From Paralvinella palmiformis (Eukaryota; Annelida; Polychaeta; Terebellida; Alvinellidae), in NCBI GenBank assembly GCA_025642065.1, contig JAODUP010000932.1, positions 159,296 through 223,295 of the forward strand: a stretch of 64,000 bases of DNA, written 5' to 3'. Position 1 is the stretch's first letter. Each line of letters starts with the position of its first letter. This document shows positions 26,801 through 49,100 of the stretch, in pieces. The translations under genes and the position numbers were made by a program. The notes beneath the pieces were generated by a model. That model saw nothing but the letters and a program-made list of their open reading frames with translations. It did not search any database and was not told where the DNA came from.

Positions 26801-27581
26801 CTTGTTTACTAAATGTCAGTTCAGCTCAGCCAGAAATTCCATGGAAGAAATATTGTTTGCGTTTAATAATACCGAGATTCCTTCAAATGTTTCAGTCTCT
26901 ATCAGATCTTTCCCGGTCGCGCTCCAGCCGAAAATACGACGAAATACGCAGAAGTGACGTCACAGTTCAGCGTCATAAAGCCCGGATATGGCTGGACAGC
27001 GGGTAAGCAGGCCGCCATGCAAGCTGCGGCTCTTTGTCTCACTCTGGGAATGGCCACCGTCGGTGGCATCGTTGTTGGTAAGTAACTAACTATCTGCTAC
27101 CATTTCCACTCAGTTCAAGTTTATTTACAAAATGTTAGTTGGATATTAAAACAAAAGAAGAACGAATTATCAGACTCACTACATAACAGTAATTAAGTAC
27201 GACTCCCATAAAGCTATAATAAATTCGTATTAAATCCTATGTTAAATCACTTTTATTATGGAAATTCTCGTCTCGCCATTTTAATCCACAAGTTTAGCCA
27301 AATCTAACATATTCACAATTTGAGTGTTTACATTGGGAAATGCTTCTGTTTTTTTCCATGGATATCGGTTATCAAACAAATATTGTCAGCTTTCAAAGAC
27401 TACGACAGAAACTTTGTCTTTTTTGTTTTCAGGATTGATATTACGCATTCCATTCTGGGATCAGCCTACGGCCGATGAGGTGTTCGATGATGCAGATTTC
27501 TGGGAAGTTCCCTCGGAAGGTGTACCGGATGTGGAAGAACGCCAATCGGAGGTCAATGATACAGTGGAAGTAAAAATGTAG
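17051..27581 (+). CDS. Rh-type ammonium transporter (Rh glycoprotein family)
   Basis: Nine exons: 17051-17246, 19395-19578, 20972-21122, 22358-22508, 23402-23565, 25118-25255, 25813-25946, 26896-27077, 27433-27581. They join into 482 residues, normal for the family. TM1 is about 10-32. The family block [20 protein letters not shown] begins near residue 70. D180 and H188 lie in [18 protein letters not shown], and the second pore histidine H347 lies in [21 protein letters not shown] (exon 5) and [14 protein letters not shown] (exon 6) are also present. Rh proteins pass ammonia or ammonium across the plasma membrane through a pore lined by the twin histidines, and all key residues are kept. The acidic C-terminus (about 440-482) is cytosolic by family rule. 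Which Rh subtype it is cannot be told by eye. Introns carry several SINEs, a LINE fragment and two MITEs. The exon 6 donor lies in a tandem repeat. Confidence 0.95.
17727..17934. repeat. compound AC/CT/AT/AG microsatellite
   Basis: In intron 1 of the Rh gene. AC-rich tracts are followed by pure AT, then AG. Confidence 0.95.
18740..18923 (+). mobile_element. tRNA-headed SINE, family 1 (diverged)
   Basis: A diverged full-length copy in Rh intron 1. A 14-bp target-site duplication with one mismatch flanks it: ATCCAGGTAATAAA at 18726-18739 and ATCCAGATAATAAA at 18924-18937. Confidence 0.8.
19224..19366 (+). mobile_element. SINE family 1, internally deleted
   Basis: Head and tail are present, but about 45 bases of the middle block (from the CTTCATTACC region onward) are missing. 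It ends less than 30 bases before Rh exon 2. Confidence 0.8.
19733..20065. repeat. compound AT/CT/GT microsatellite
   Basis: Three AT blocks alternate with CT-rich and GTGT-rich tracts in Rh intron 2. Open frames through it are low-complexity artefacts. Confidence 0.95.
20380..20858 (+). mobile_element. CR1/L2-like LINE, 5'-truncated 3' fragment
   Basis: Reads [20 protein letters not shown] and following residues, as in the copy at 50640-51560. An internal deletion shifts the frame. It ends with the same CTTTATTAAATATACATT terminus and ATT tail. It lies in Rh intron 2, sense orientation. Confidence 0.85.
21291..21470 (+). mobile_element. tRNA-headed SINE, family 1
   Basis: Starts at CACCGTGGTCCAACGG, slightly truncated at the head. 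Box B-like ATGTTCGAATCTC and tail are present. It lies in Rh intron 3. Confidence 0.85.
21606..21867. mobile_element. nested inverted SINEs, family 1
   Basis: From left to right there is a SINE tail in reverse complement (21606-21649), a complete plus-strand SINE (about 21650-21852), then a SINE head in reverse complement (about 21853-21867). One perfect 14-bp target-site duplication, CCTGTCCAGTTTGA, brackets the whole at 21592-21605 and 21868-21881. So the outer element entered in minus orientation and its middle was later replaced or interrupted by a plus-strand copy. It lies in Rh intron 3. Confidence 0.8.
23677..23812. repeat. (AC)n-rich microsatellite
   Basis: AC and ACTC tracts in Rh intron 5, with the phrase CACCCTGAACCA repeated twice. 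Confidence 0.9.
24312..24541. mobile_element. palindromic MITE
   Basis: A left arm from 24431 (TATACTGTAAAACGG...) is the imperfect reverse complement of the right arm ending at 24541 (...CGATCTACAGTACA). A second partial copy of the left arm starts at 24312. TTCGCCAAATTCGCCAA recurs near the centre. No coding capacity. It lies in Rh intron 5. Confidence 0.65.
24671..24970. mobile_element. short DNA transposon (MITE) with CAGGGTTC ends
   Basis: Starts CAGGGTTCGCACAG and ends TGTCTGAACCCTG, a terminal inverted repeat. The inside is a series of CCTGGAAAGTCCTGGAATT-type repeats. TATAA flanks it on both sides (24666-24670 and 24971-24975). The termini look hAT-like, but the flanking match is only 5 bp. 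It lies in Rh intron 5. Confidence 0.65.
25242..25505 (+). repeat. ~46-bp tandem repeat spanning the Rh exon 6 donor
   Basis: Five to six units of roughly 41-46 bp. Each carries AAGTATCTATC, then GTAAGTATGG or a variant, then ATACTTATTATGGAGATGAG. The first unit overlaps the last bases of exon 6, so the true donor at 25256 is copied at about 25302, 25343, 25389, 25435 and 25479. Confidence 0.9.
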
Positions 27582-27947
27582 GAACCGCAGTACAGCAACA
27601 CTTTAAAAACTCAAACTTTTTAAACATTCAACAATGGCCAGTGGTACTGTTCCATAAGTCCGTCTACTGCAGTACAAACCCGGATTCACAAAGAAGATTT
27701 ACTTTGCTGCGCATCATGAAAACTTCATGTGAAGCGTGGAACTACAGTGCAAGCTGTTCGAATCTAATGCGGACATATTCGGTGACCAGTTGCATACCTG
27801 TTAGCATAGAAGCAACAGAATATTTTGCCAGATTCGGAACATATTTTAATAAACTGGTATTCATGCTACGTTTTGCTTCCGTTGTTGATTCTAGAATTAA
27901 ACCCAGTATTAATATATTAAACTGTATATTATTCAGATTATCTACAT

Positions 27948-27953
27948 AATAAA
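27948..27953 (+). promoter_or_regulatory. candidate polyadenylation signal of the Rh gene
   Basis: AATAAA 367 bases after the stop. Another AATAAA lies at 27848-27853. Confidence 0.4.
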
Positions 27954-28360
27954 ATGGATTTGATGTTATTTACATTTTTTCTTCAAATCAGCTTCGACGT
28001 TTCTGCCTCTCAATGGTAGTCAGTTGTATGTTTGGTTAAATTTGGGAATATTAAACAAAGAAACGGTTGAAGGTTACATCATTGGTTGTGAGGCTATTCA
28101 GTATTTCAGACATTTGCATTTTGATTTTGTACGTCCGCTGAAGGTTCACATAAACACACGTCACATACATACATAGAAACATGTAATGGCTTGAATATGT
28201 ATTTTATTATCTGTTTCAGATATAAAAAACACTCGCGATATTTGTAAAAGGAACACGTCGATTGTCTCCTTCACAATCATATCATATAGTTACTAAGATC
28301 AGTCAACGGTTAAATGTTTTTACTAATATTAAGTTATCTGTATAATATATATTCTATCTA

Positions 28361-28362
<2 letters not shown>

Positions 28363-28443
<81 letters not shown>
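28363..28443. repeat. (AT)n(AC)n(AT)n microsatellite
   Basis: AT, a short AC run, then AT. Confidence 0.95.
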
Positions 28444-28444
<1 letters not shown>

Positions 28445-28865
28445 ACATTTCTCGTAGATTTTGTGCAATGCCCAAACACACATACACGATGCATACATAC
28501 ATCAGCTGTTACATTATGCTAACTTGGATAAGAACGCATACGCGTTTGCTCAAACAACACAGTTATGTCAAAATGACAGAAGTTCAAACCGGTGAATGTC
28601 ACATCGCTTCAATCCACTGATGTTATCAACATGACGAAAACAGTTGCCGTTTATCTGCGAACACGGACCTGAAGATAGTCAGTTTGGCGAAAACGATCCA
28701 GCACCCGATCCAGCGTTCCATCCGTCCAAGGTAACAATTATTGAGGCTAATCCGGGGTAAGTTGACCGTTTCACATGACCGGCCTCCGGATAAATTGAAG
28801 AAAGACGTTCTAAACTGGATTGTTCTATTTGAGCGATGAGCGATGCTTGATCCGGACGAACTGGG

Positions 28866-39260
<10,395 letters not shown>

Positions 39261-40189
39261 TTGCAGCTAATCGCAGCCAAAGCTCACCGACAGACGTTGA
39301 AGTCTCCAGCTGGGTTTCCAGCAGCGTTACTTATGCGGAAGGTATTGATTCTCGATTTACAGAAGTGTACTTCGCCCCGTCGCGGCGTAAGCGTCATTGA
39401 CGACTGCTAGTCAGCGGCATGACGAGCTATTTCTACCAAATTTCAGTGGCCTCGCTGGGCAAGCCATCACAACGTGTAAGCAAATTTAATAAGCTTTTAT
39501 GGCACTCGGTGGTGATATGCGTCATCCAAAATATTACTCATCCCTTCCGTTTCGATTATCAACGAAGGACGCCAGGTGCGGGGTGAAATTTCTTTGCCTT
39601 GAGTTCGCCATTTCCTTGCAATCCTTTGTCGGCCCGGGTCCGATAGGGCGTGAGACGAATGTTTACGATTTGGAAATACCAAACGTATTTATTGTTATAA
39701 CTCGATGCTAGTCGACCCTTGCTAGGATTCATATGCATATATCAACTCGTTTTGTTTGGACTCGGCATTTAGCCAGCGCCTTATAATAGAGAATGCGACG
39801 ATCACAGCATATTGTCCCAGTAAAAGTACGTGCCTAGATCAGGCTTTTTTTCTTGATAAGCGAGTAACTTATATTAATCAAAGCCCGCCTGTACTGGACC
39901 AATTAAATACTGGGACTAAGTATGTTAATTATTAGCATGTGGGGCTTCTATGACTATTAGCATTTTATCAGATGCATGAATCATAATTATATAAGGCCCA
40001 TAATATATATATATATATATATATATATTTCATATATAATATTATAAAAACGCAATGTTCCATACACGAAGAACATCCTAATTTAGTATATATGCCAGTT
40101 GTCTAGAAAAGTCTTGGTAATAGTGTATGGCCACCCCTCAACCCCCATTTCAGCGAGCAATGTACACAAACATGAGCTATACCATCCAA

Positions 40190-40352
40190 GGACGATCCGA
40201 TAACCTCGCGGTAATAGCACTGCATCGTAAACATAGAGGTTGTGGGTTCTGGGCCGGTTCATACCTTTGTTAGTGGAATTTGTTTTCTTATGGAGTGGTT
40301 CCTGGGCCATAGGTCAGAGGTGTGACCAATACCGAGGTCAAATAATTCAATT
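40190..40352 (+). mobile_element. tRNA-related SINE, family 5 (candidate)
   Basis: CGATAACCTCGCGGTAATAG resembles a tRNA 5' half with box A. A GTTGTGGGTTC block stands for box B, and the ACCGAGGTCAAA-type 3' part is shared with 8978-9128. Confidence 0.4.
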
Positions 40353-40429
40353 CAACAACAACAACAACAACGACTACTTACGTCCACCATAAAAGATGAC
40401 ACATCTTACATATAGTTTCTTTTATGTGT

Positions 40430-40433
<4 letters not shown>

Positions 40434-40491
<58 letters not shown>
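40434..40491. repeat. (GT)n microsatellite
   Basis: Nearly pure GT. Confidence 0.95.
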
Positions 40492-40494
<3 letters not shown>

Positions 40495-41228
40495 GGATAC
40501 CATTGGGCGAGACTATGCATTAAAATGGTCGTATTTATGTAAAATTAACATACAATTTAAGTATCTAGGCGTGTATTGATGGCCATGACTAAGCCACGAC
40601 ATGAAATATAATCATAACGCATTGAATGGAAGCCTTTAGTAACGCCTTAACAGAGCCCCGAGCCATAAACAAGGCAACACTGGGATGTAGAGTGAAACGT
40701 TGTTTGTGAAACTAAAGGTAAGTCTTAAAAATATCATGTCAATTTATGAAGTATTAGCATGTCCGGGACCGCCAATTAATCCTGTCGCATAAATTGTAAA
40801 TTCATTTTATAATTCACGATAAGTCTTTAGGGTATGAAATCTAATAGCTCTTTTAATTGGGCCTGTAGATTGTTTCATTCCGCAATAGCAAATTCATCCC
40901 AACCCCGGCAGTTAACCCTCGAGGATATAAGAACTAAAGACCTCCCACCCCAGAAATATTCAGATCTAAGGTACGCAGATCAAAGCAATTTCTCAATGTG
41001 CTATAAACATGTATCATAACGTTCTCGATTCGTCATAATGAATATATTACACACAGAAAGTCCATTTAAAACTCAAGAATTAGAAGTTTTGATAATGTTT
41101 TGAGTTGTATGTAGCAGGGGATCATTTACAGTTTGGGGTGGCACTATAAAGCAACTGAAAAATTAATTATATTTTAAAAGCAAATCGTATAGGTAATGGA
41201 TTACCATGATTTTTCCTTCGTGTGTGAC

Positions 41229-41260
<32 letters not shown>

Positions 41261-41383
41261 TGTGTGTATGTGGGGGGGGGGGGTGACAGACACACTGACA
41301 CACACACATGCACAAACACACAAACTTCGGCCCATATAGCTATAAGGCTTTAGATAAATTTAAAACAAAATTAATTAGTAAAC

Positions 41384-42600
41384 ATTCTTCAACAGAATAA
41401 TCTTGGAAAGAATAAAAGGTGAAATGGACCCATGACTGAGAGATCAACAAGGTGGATTCCGCCTGAACAGATCATGCGTTGATCAGATTGCAACACTACG
41501 CATCATAGTAGGGCAATCCTTGGAATGGAACTCCCCACTCTACATCAACTTTGTTGACTACGAAAAGGCGTTTGACAGCATAAACAGGGATACACTATGG
41601 AAACTGCTAAGACATTTTGGCATACCAATCAAGCTGGTCAGCTTGATTAAGAAGAGCTGTGAAGGAACAGGCTGCATAGTAATATATAGTGGACAACTAA
41701 CGAAGCATTTTGAAGTGAAGACTATAGTTAAACAAGGTTGCTTGCTGTCCTCATTCCTCTTCCTTCTGGTAATCGACCGGATTATGAAAATATGCACAAA
41801 GCAGAGAAGAAATGGAATCCAGTGGACACTAAATACGCATCTTAAAGACCTGGACTTTGCTGACAACCTAGCACTCTTGTCCCACAGCCATCAACAGATG
41901 CAGGAGAAGACATGTGAACTGGCAGCCATGTCTTCACGAGTGGAGTTAATAGACATAAATGCAAAACAAAAGGTCTCAAGGTAAATGCAGTCAGCATGGA
42001 GCCAGTCAAGCTGGAAGGAAATGAAATTGATCAGGTAGAGACTTTCACGTATCTGGGTAGTATTATTGATAAACATGGTGGTACAGATGCAGATGTTAAG
42101 GTAAAGATTGGCAAGGCTAGAGGAGGATTTATACAGCTCAAAAACATCTGGAACTCCAAAGTGTTATCATTACAGACAAAGATACGCCTGTTTAACTCCA
42201 ATGTGAAGTCTGTACTACTGAATGGAGTAGAGACATGGAGGACAACTAACACCACCACCAACAAATTACAGACCTTTATTAATAACTATCTGAGAAGAAT
42301 CCTCGCTAGGCAAACACCATCAGAAACAGCGACTTGTGGGAGAAAACACACCAGCAGAATGCTTGAGATGAGATCAGAAGGAGACGATGGAGGTCAACTG
42401 GTCACACACTCCGGAAACCAGCATCAATTATCACCATGCAGACCCTAACATGGAACCCACAAGGAAAGAGAAAAACGAGGACGTCCAATAAAAGAGGACA
42501 GGAGCGTGAAAAGAAAGCCCAGGACAGAAGACTCTGGAAGACTGTTGTCAATGACCTATGTCCCAGCAGGGGCGAAGGGTGAAGAAAAAAAGATATATAA
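41384..42600 (+). mobile_element. non-LTR retrotransposon remnant, RTE-like reverse transcriptase
   Basis: Reads DQQGGFR, then YEKAFDSINRDTLWKLL, VKQGCLLS and DLDFADN in one frame (41520-41984). A frameshift leads into ETFTYLGSIID, GKARGGFIQLK and a C-terminal end (41996-42448). Stops interrupt it, for example just before LRDQQGGFR. The catalytic FADD is FADN, so the enzyme is dead. Upstream parts including the endonuclease were not found. Clade placement by motif style is tentative. Confidence 0.8.
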
Positions 42601-42698
42601 ACATCATAGTTCCAATCATATTTCTAATAAATGTCATCTTCACAACCATTTGACTCCTTTGTCTGATATGTTTGCGAACACACAGACTAATACTCCCA

Positions 42699-42732
<34 letters not shown>

Positions 42733-42951
42733 GCTTTGTTACGCGCGCGCGCACGCACACCATACAAAGTGGGTTGCTTTATTTGATGTGACTATGGCAT
42801 GCTAAAATTTTATCGATATACTTCTAAGATTAAGTCTAAGGGCCTACATAAATAACTGTCAGATGAATTATCTCTATCATTGCCACTACTATAATGCTAT
42901 ATCAGAAAATGTACTTAATACAATGTAAATAATAATAATAAAATTACCCCC

Positions 42952-42954
42952 TCT

Positions 42955-42995
<41 letters not shown>

Positions 42996-43018
42996 AGAGA
43001 GAGAGAGAGAGAAGAGAA
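42952..43018. repeat. (AT)n(AG)n microsatellite
   Basis: AT followed by AG, ending about 90 bases before the ASB start codon. Confidence 0.9.
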
Positions 43019-43105
43019 AGAGAGGGGGGCCTATGGAGAGAGAGAGAGAGCGAGAGATAGAAATACTGGACAAATGGTCTACAATGAGCATTCCATAATG
43101 TAATA

Positions 43106-46100
43106 ATGTCAACGGACAAGTCACTTTACAATAAATTGAAAACAGCTGTATTAGGCAAGGATATTACGGCAGTAAGACGTCTTCTTAAGGGAGGAGTTTG
43201 CATTGACAACACAAATTCTGGATTTTGGGTAAATCAGAGACTTATTTAACTGTTTAACTTAGTTTTTATTTGGGCGATAATAGCGGAATATTATTAGATT
43301 CATTCTGTTACTATAAGCTAGATCTAGATAATAGAATAGACTAATAGTAATACTAATAGTCTACCTTAATCCTAGCGTAGCACTCGGGATCCCCCCCCCC
43401 CGCAAAAAAACTAAACAAAAACTGGCAGAAAAACTGTATAATAGCGATTATTTGCTTCTGAATAGAATTAAACTTAATTTAAAATAGATCTAATCCATAA
43501 TATCTAAATATTTGTGGACAACACTTTTTACTGAATTACTCTTAATAAGAGTCTTATAAAATACAGTGGCTCCGGAACTCTGCGTCACTCAAGCCTCTTC
43601 GTCAGCGGGCCCATTTGCCAGTGAACAAAAGTTTCCCTGGCTCATTCACCACTAATGCGTAGGCCCATTCGCCACTAATCCCTTGGCCCATTCGCCACTG
43701 ATACTTGAGCCTTAATAACATTAAACAAAACTGATTATGTTATTGGTCTTACGCTAGGTTACAACTGAGAAAGGATTCAAGTGAATCGGTCATAAATCCG
43801 CCACATTTGACATTTACATATTATGAAAACACAGCAATTAATTAATTAAAATACATGATGTAGCTCATGTACATTAATATACATGAGCTAGGTCATTTAT
43901 TGGCATGTTCAATATTTAGTATCCTTTATTAGTAACAGTGCAACATTAATTAGCATTGTAACCAGTATTGATGTTCAAATATTGGTCTGTGGGTTCCTGA
44001 GTTCTTTAAGCAGAAGAACATAATATATATAATTTGTTGCATTGATATAATTATTTTTTAATTAAATAGGCCTACTAGTTCCTGTAATCATGTAGACAAA
44101 GGTGTAGGTAAACTTTCATCAATGACTTAATCACAATAATCGCTGAAGCCAATTTTCATGGAACCGATGACAATGGATAATAATTGTAATTGGAAAGATT
44201 AATACATTTATGATTTATGAAACGAACTTACTAAGCACTGACTGGGAATAATAAATTTTTCATGTCTTATTTATTGAGAGTTTCATTTCAGTTTGAAGGT
44301 ACATTGTTACATGAGGCAGTAGCTATAGGAAACCATGAAATTGTCAAGCTACTTCTACAATCAAAGCCTGAGGTTAATGCGAGAGATAAGGTTGGTGTTT
44401 TAATTGTGTTTGACTAACATTACTATTAGTTACCATGTTCAGCTGTTTTACAAAAATAAATATTTTCAGCAAGAAAACTGAAGAATGTGGTTTTCAAATA
44501 ATTTGGTGAAATCCACCATTAAGTATTCCACTTACATGTGTATTTGTGTGTGTGTGTCCTCTTCTATATAATAAAACCCTATATGCTCATTATTATTATC
44601 TAGAACAGAACAAGCTTTTAGATACTATTTCCTAAGCTTCAAATCATTTAATGATTTATGCTGTAAATAATGATAAATAGATTATTAAGTAATTACTGAG
44701 AAGGGCACCTCTGTGGTCTAACGAAAGCAAGTTGGACCACAGATCACTACCACCCTTGTTCGAATCTCTGCATGGGCATATCTGAAGGTTGTTTCATCTT
44801 TGACTTCGCTTCATTAACTTTGGAGGTTGCTTGGCCCATTTAGCCTACCATGTGCACAAAAGTGGCGCCATAAAACATCAATAATCATCATCATCAATTA
44901 CAGAGAAGTTGTACTTGTTAACATAATTTTGTTAATACTAATTCTGATAGTATAGTTACACTGCTAACTATATTTGATCAAATTAACTAAATCTCATGTC
45001 ACCAGGTTGTTGATTTCAATTATATACATATATAGTCACGTATAAGTTGCACCCATGTATTAGACGCACTTGTTTCTAGGACCAATAAGCCCCCTGGAGT
45101 TGAACCCACATCTATTATCAGCAATATATATATTCAAAACCTCAAATTCATCATCACTCTTCACTGAACATCTGTTGTATCTGTTCGTGTGTCATCATAT
45201 ATCTTGATGGAGTCAGTGTCGGATTTGTCATGCTGTTCACAATACGTTATTTTTGTGTGCCATCTAAGTTATTGCCGATAGAGCACTTCTTGAATGATTT
45301 GGTACTGATGGCAGCATTGATAGAATCCCAAGCCGTCTTTTACCCACTATGTGACGACAGGTAACGACGGCCGCTTCAGGTTGCCTGCTGCTGTACATTC
45401 GTTTCTGTAATGCTGTTTGAAGTAGTTTATTAGTAGTTCCCATGCGCCAGCTTTAGAAGTAACTAACAGAGTGTGTTTGCTGTAATCATTTTCCTTTGAT
45501 GTGGCTTCTATGGTCATTCTTTGCATGGCCTCATTTACCGTTTCGTTCAATTACGCACGCTCACATATTTTGATAATAATGACACGTCTATGTAATTAGA
45601 GCATTAGATTAAATAAATGTGGTGGTTATCATGATAAAGTTTGGTTTCGAGACAACAGAGAAAACACACCTAACAAATTTGTTTATTGTCCATATATTCA
45701 TATTAAGATGGAAAGACAATATTATTGTATTTTTCCCTAAATTATGCAAAATATACCTTTCCTTTTAGTCGGACCCCCATTTAAGTTGCACTTGATTATG
45801 GTGTCAATTTCGGATTATAAAAAGTGTGACTTGTAATATGCGGTATACTACTAATACTATATACAATATGTATAAAATGTAGAAATTTCCTAGAATACAT
45901 TGACGAGACCATACCTTGGTGATAATGTCTCAGCCCAATTCACGCCGCAACCCATCTTCCGCAATGTGGGTAAAATGGGCTGCCTATTTACAGCACTATT
46001 TCCCCAGGTCAGAGTGCGAGTATCAGGCTGACCAATAAGCACACAGCTGCACAACGCTGTGGTGATATGTGCATCAACTACTTTATAAATGAAATGCACG

Positions 46101-49100
46101 TTTATTCTGTTTGTTGTATGCCCTATATGATATATGAAACATATCCAATTACTTCATATATTATTCAGGTAATTATAAACATTTGAAGTAAATTCAAACT
46201 AATAATATTTCAAACCATTAAAACTAAAAGTAGGAGACAGGAGGGTTACCTACAAATATTAACAGGGAGACTGGGGTTCTGCCCATACACATAAATCTGG
46301 CTCTGGAGATGTGTACCTTCTATATACCCCCACCCCACAATAATATATGATAATCAGATATATAGTCCTACAACATTGCCAAGCACTTGTGAGAAACACT
46401 AACAATATTTTATGTTAGGTATAATTTTCACACCATTTTAATTTTTTTTATACATTTAATTTGTTACACTTCTGCACACATTCACAATGGTTACACCCAT
46501 TAAGGTGTATCAGCTGAAATATTAGACCTAGAGTTAAACAAACGATTTGAGTTTTTATCAAAGTCATTGACTTTTATCATCTAGGCCTAATAATATTATA
46601 CTTTATAGTATCAAGTTAGATGTGAATATCTGCTTGTGGCATTCTATGGGCTGCCCATTTACAGCAGTGCCCAATACCGGCAGCCCATATACTGTGCTGC
46701 ACTGAGCCAAAACACCATTTAGTGTGGGTGTTGGCCAGCCTAATTCACACACCATGCATCCATTTACCGCATTACAGAAGATAGGCAAATGCATGTATTG
46801 GGGCCCGACGATATGATTGCGTATTCACAATTTACTGAAATATGTTTCCTGCAGCATTGTACTTTAATAGAGGTGCACCTTATATTTATAAGCTGTGTAT
46901 TGCATAATAGTTGAGTATGTTAAAAAGATCCTATTTCTGATGTGTGTAATAGCTCATACTTTTCTTCTTGTGGCTATGTTAAAGGCAGTGGCTGTATTAA
47001 CATTTCAAAGACTTATTCAGTTCACAACTCCAAACAGATCAAGGACATTTAATATGTGGGTTATTAACAGGATAGCAATTTTTCCAAATAACTTGTCCCT
47101 TTGCATATAATTTTTCAAATATCTATTCACTTTGTGGTGGTCTTAATCTTATAAGAAGAAGTTATGAACTGAAGCTGTGTTTTTGCAGTTTGTCAATAAA
47201 TATGTAAGCCTAGTGCATTCCATTTCCACACATCTGTCATAATTTCAACTTGAATCTCTCAAACTGTGTGACTTGTCGAGGATCTATAAAGGGCCTAGGG
47301 TTTTGTAATAGCCTCATTACATGCTAGATATGGCCGTAGTATGGTATGGTATTGAGGACTGTTGAGCTCTTTGAATCTAGACTGAAGCTGATGTCCTCAT
47401 CTGTGATGTCAAACTGTTAATATGTATAAGGTTCTTTTTGAACTGCAGCAAAATGCTGTTGACTGCAAACTGTGGCATCAAATTAAGCATTTCATTGGTG
47501 TGTTTCTTATCTATGCCACAGGAACATGCTATTTACTATAACTTGGCTGTCAAATAAAGCATCTACTTGTACTAGTTGTAGCTGTTTCTTATTGAACATA
47601 CCACTGACAATAGTTCTGGCAATTTTGGAGTTTTAGTAGATGGTAATTTGTGTGTGAGTGTGTGTGAATGTTGGAAGTCCTCCTAACCTATCTGGATCTG
47701 CCTCAGTGTCTTAGTTGGAAGAATGAAATAATCTGAGGGAACTCACTGTTATAATCCAGTAGGTCAAGGAAAGTTGGCCCGATGAAATATGCTCCTGACA
47801 CACCAGTAAGCAAGCAGTTTCATGTATGCACCCCTGGGAGTTGATATGTTTGCTGGATTGGAACAGATCTGAGTCGGGCATAATAATACTGTAAAGTGTC
47901 TTCGAGCAGCTATCTAGCCAAATAGGGCACTATATGAATGTCACATCATTATTATGATATGTTAATTATATATTTCAGTCTGGACAGACTTCACTTCATC
48001 TTGCATGTCGGAGTGGTAGGGCCCTCATAGTACAACTTCTGTTGGATCATGGGGCTGATGTGGATGCTGTAACCATGGTATTGTTTTTAATACTATTTTT
48101 TAAATAATGTTCAGCAAATTTTAATTATGTACAAATAGGTAGCTATAATTTATTTAATTGCTATTAAATAATCACTGATTACAAGTCGAACATACAGTCT
48201 CAGGGATTATTCAGCAAACGCTTGCATTATGCAGCCCGTCATCTGAGGTTTTCAGTTGTCATGTATTCTTGTGTGTTGTAAATAACAACTAAAGTAGGTC
48301 AAACTGAATTAGTTTTTGTGTCAGTTTACCATTATAGTCTATTTATTCAGATATCTAATGGTGTTTTTATTTGTAGACAGGAAGAAGTTGCCTACATGTC
48401 GCCATGTGGCAGCGCCATGCTAATATTGCCATGTCTTTACTCCAACATGGTGCCATATGCAGTATTAACCGGAAGGATGAGGTATTGTTCTCTGTTTACA
48501 TTCAGGTCAGGCTGTTAGCTAGAAATTAAAAATAGGCTGACCACAGCCAGTTTGTTTATAATCCTGTTTACAAATGAGGTTTGAGAGGCATTCCTTAATT
48601 TATGGCAACATTTTGTATGACTTCATCACAAAGTAATGAAAATTGTTCTAAGCATCTCCACCCAGCCAATCCACTCTATTTTGAAGGCATTCACATTCAT
48701 CACAAGCCATCTATCTGGATGGCATAATCCCATGTTTGGCCAAATGTCTTATTGAAGCACTTCAGTAAAATTGACTGAAATGTTTTAATATTACAATATT
48801 ATATTAATAACATATTACTAATATAAGCCATTCTAAAAACTACTTTTCAGGTATATCTGGGGAAAATATGTCACAAATTTGTTGGCTATGCCACTATTTA
48901 TATACAAAATTTGATTTTGACAGTTATAATACTATCATGTCATAAACCCTGGATTAATCCATGGTTTTTGACATTGTGTCATAAACTTGCCAACCCTGCA
49001 GTAAATATCTATGGTAATATTCACAGCTCTTATCAAATATAAAAACTGATTTCAATGAAATTGAAACAGCTCATTGTGAATAGGATTTTAAAGGAAAAGA

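Larger units (their letters stand above)
27582..28865. other. convergent intergenic region with both 3' UTRs
   Basis: Lies between the stops of the Rh (+) and CAP (-) genes. Holds candidate polyadenylation signals for both strands and an AT/AC microsatellite at 28363-28443. A minus frame at 28679-28930 lies past the CAP stop and is not needed to explain that gene. Confidence 0.6.
39261..41380. other. upstream flank of the CAP gene, no gene
   Basis: Holds a candidate SINE at 40190-40352 and (GT)n tracts at 40434-40491 and about 41222-41280. No exon is supported. The CAP promoter should lie just above 39260, but no clear TATA box or initiator was recognised. Confidence 0.5.
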
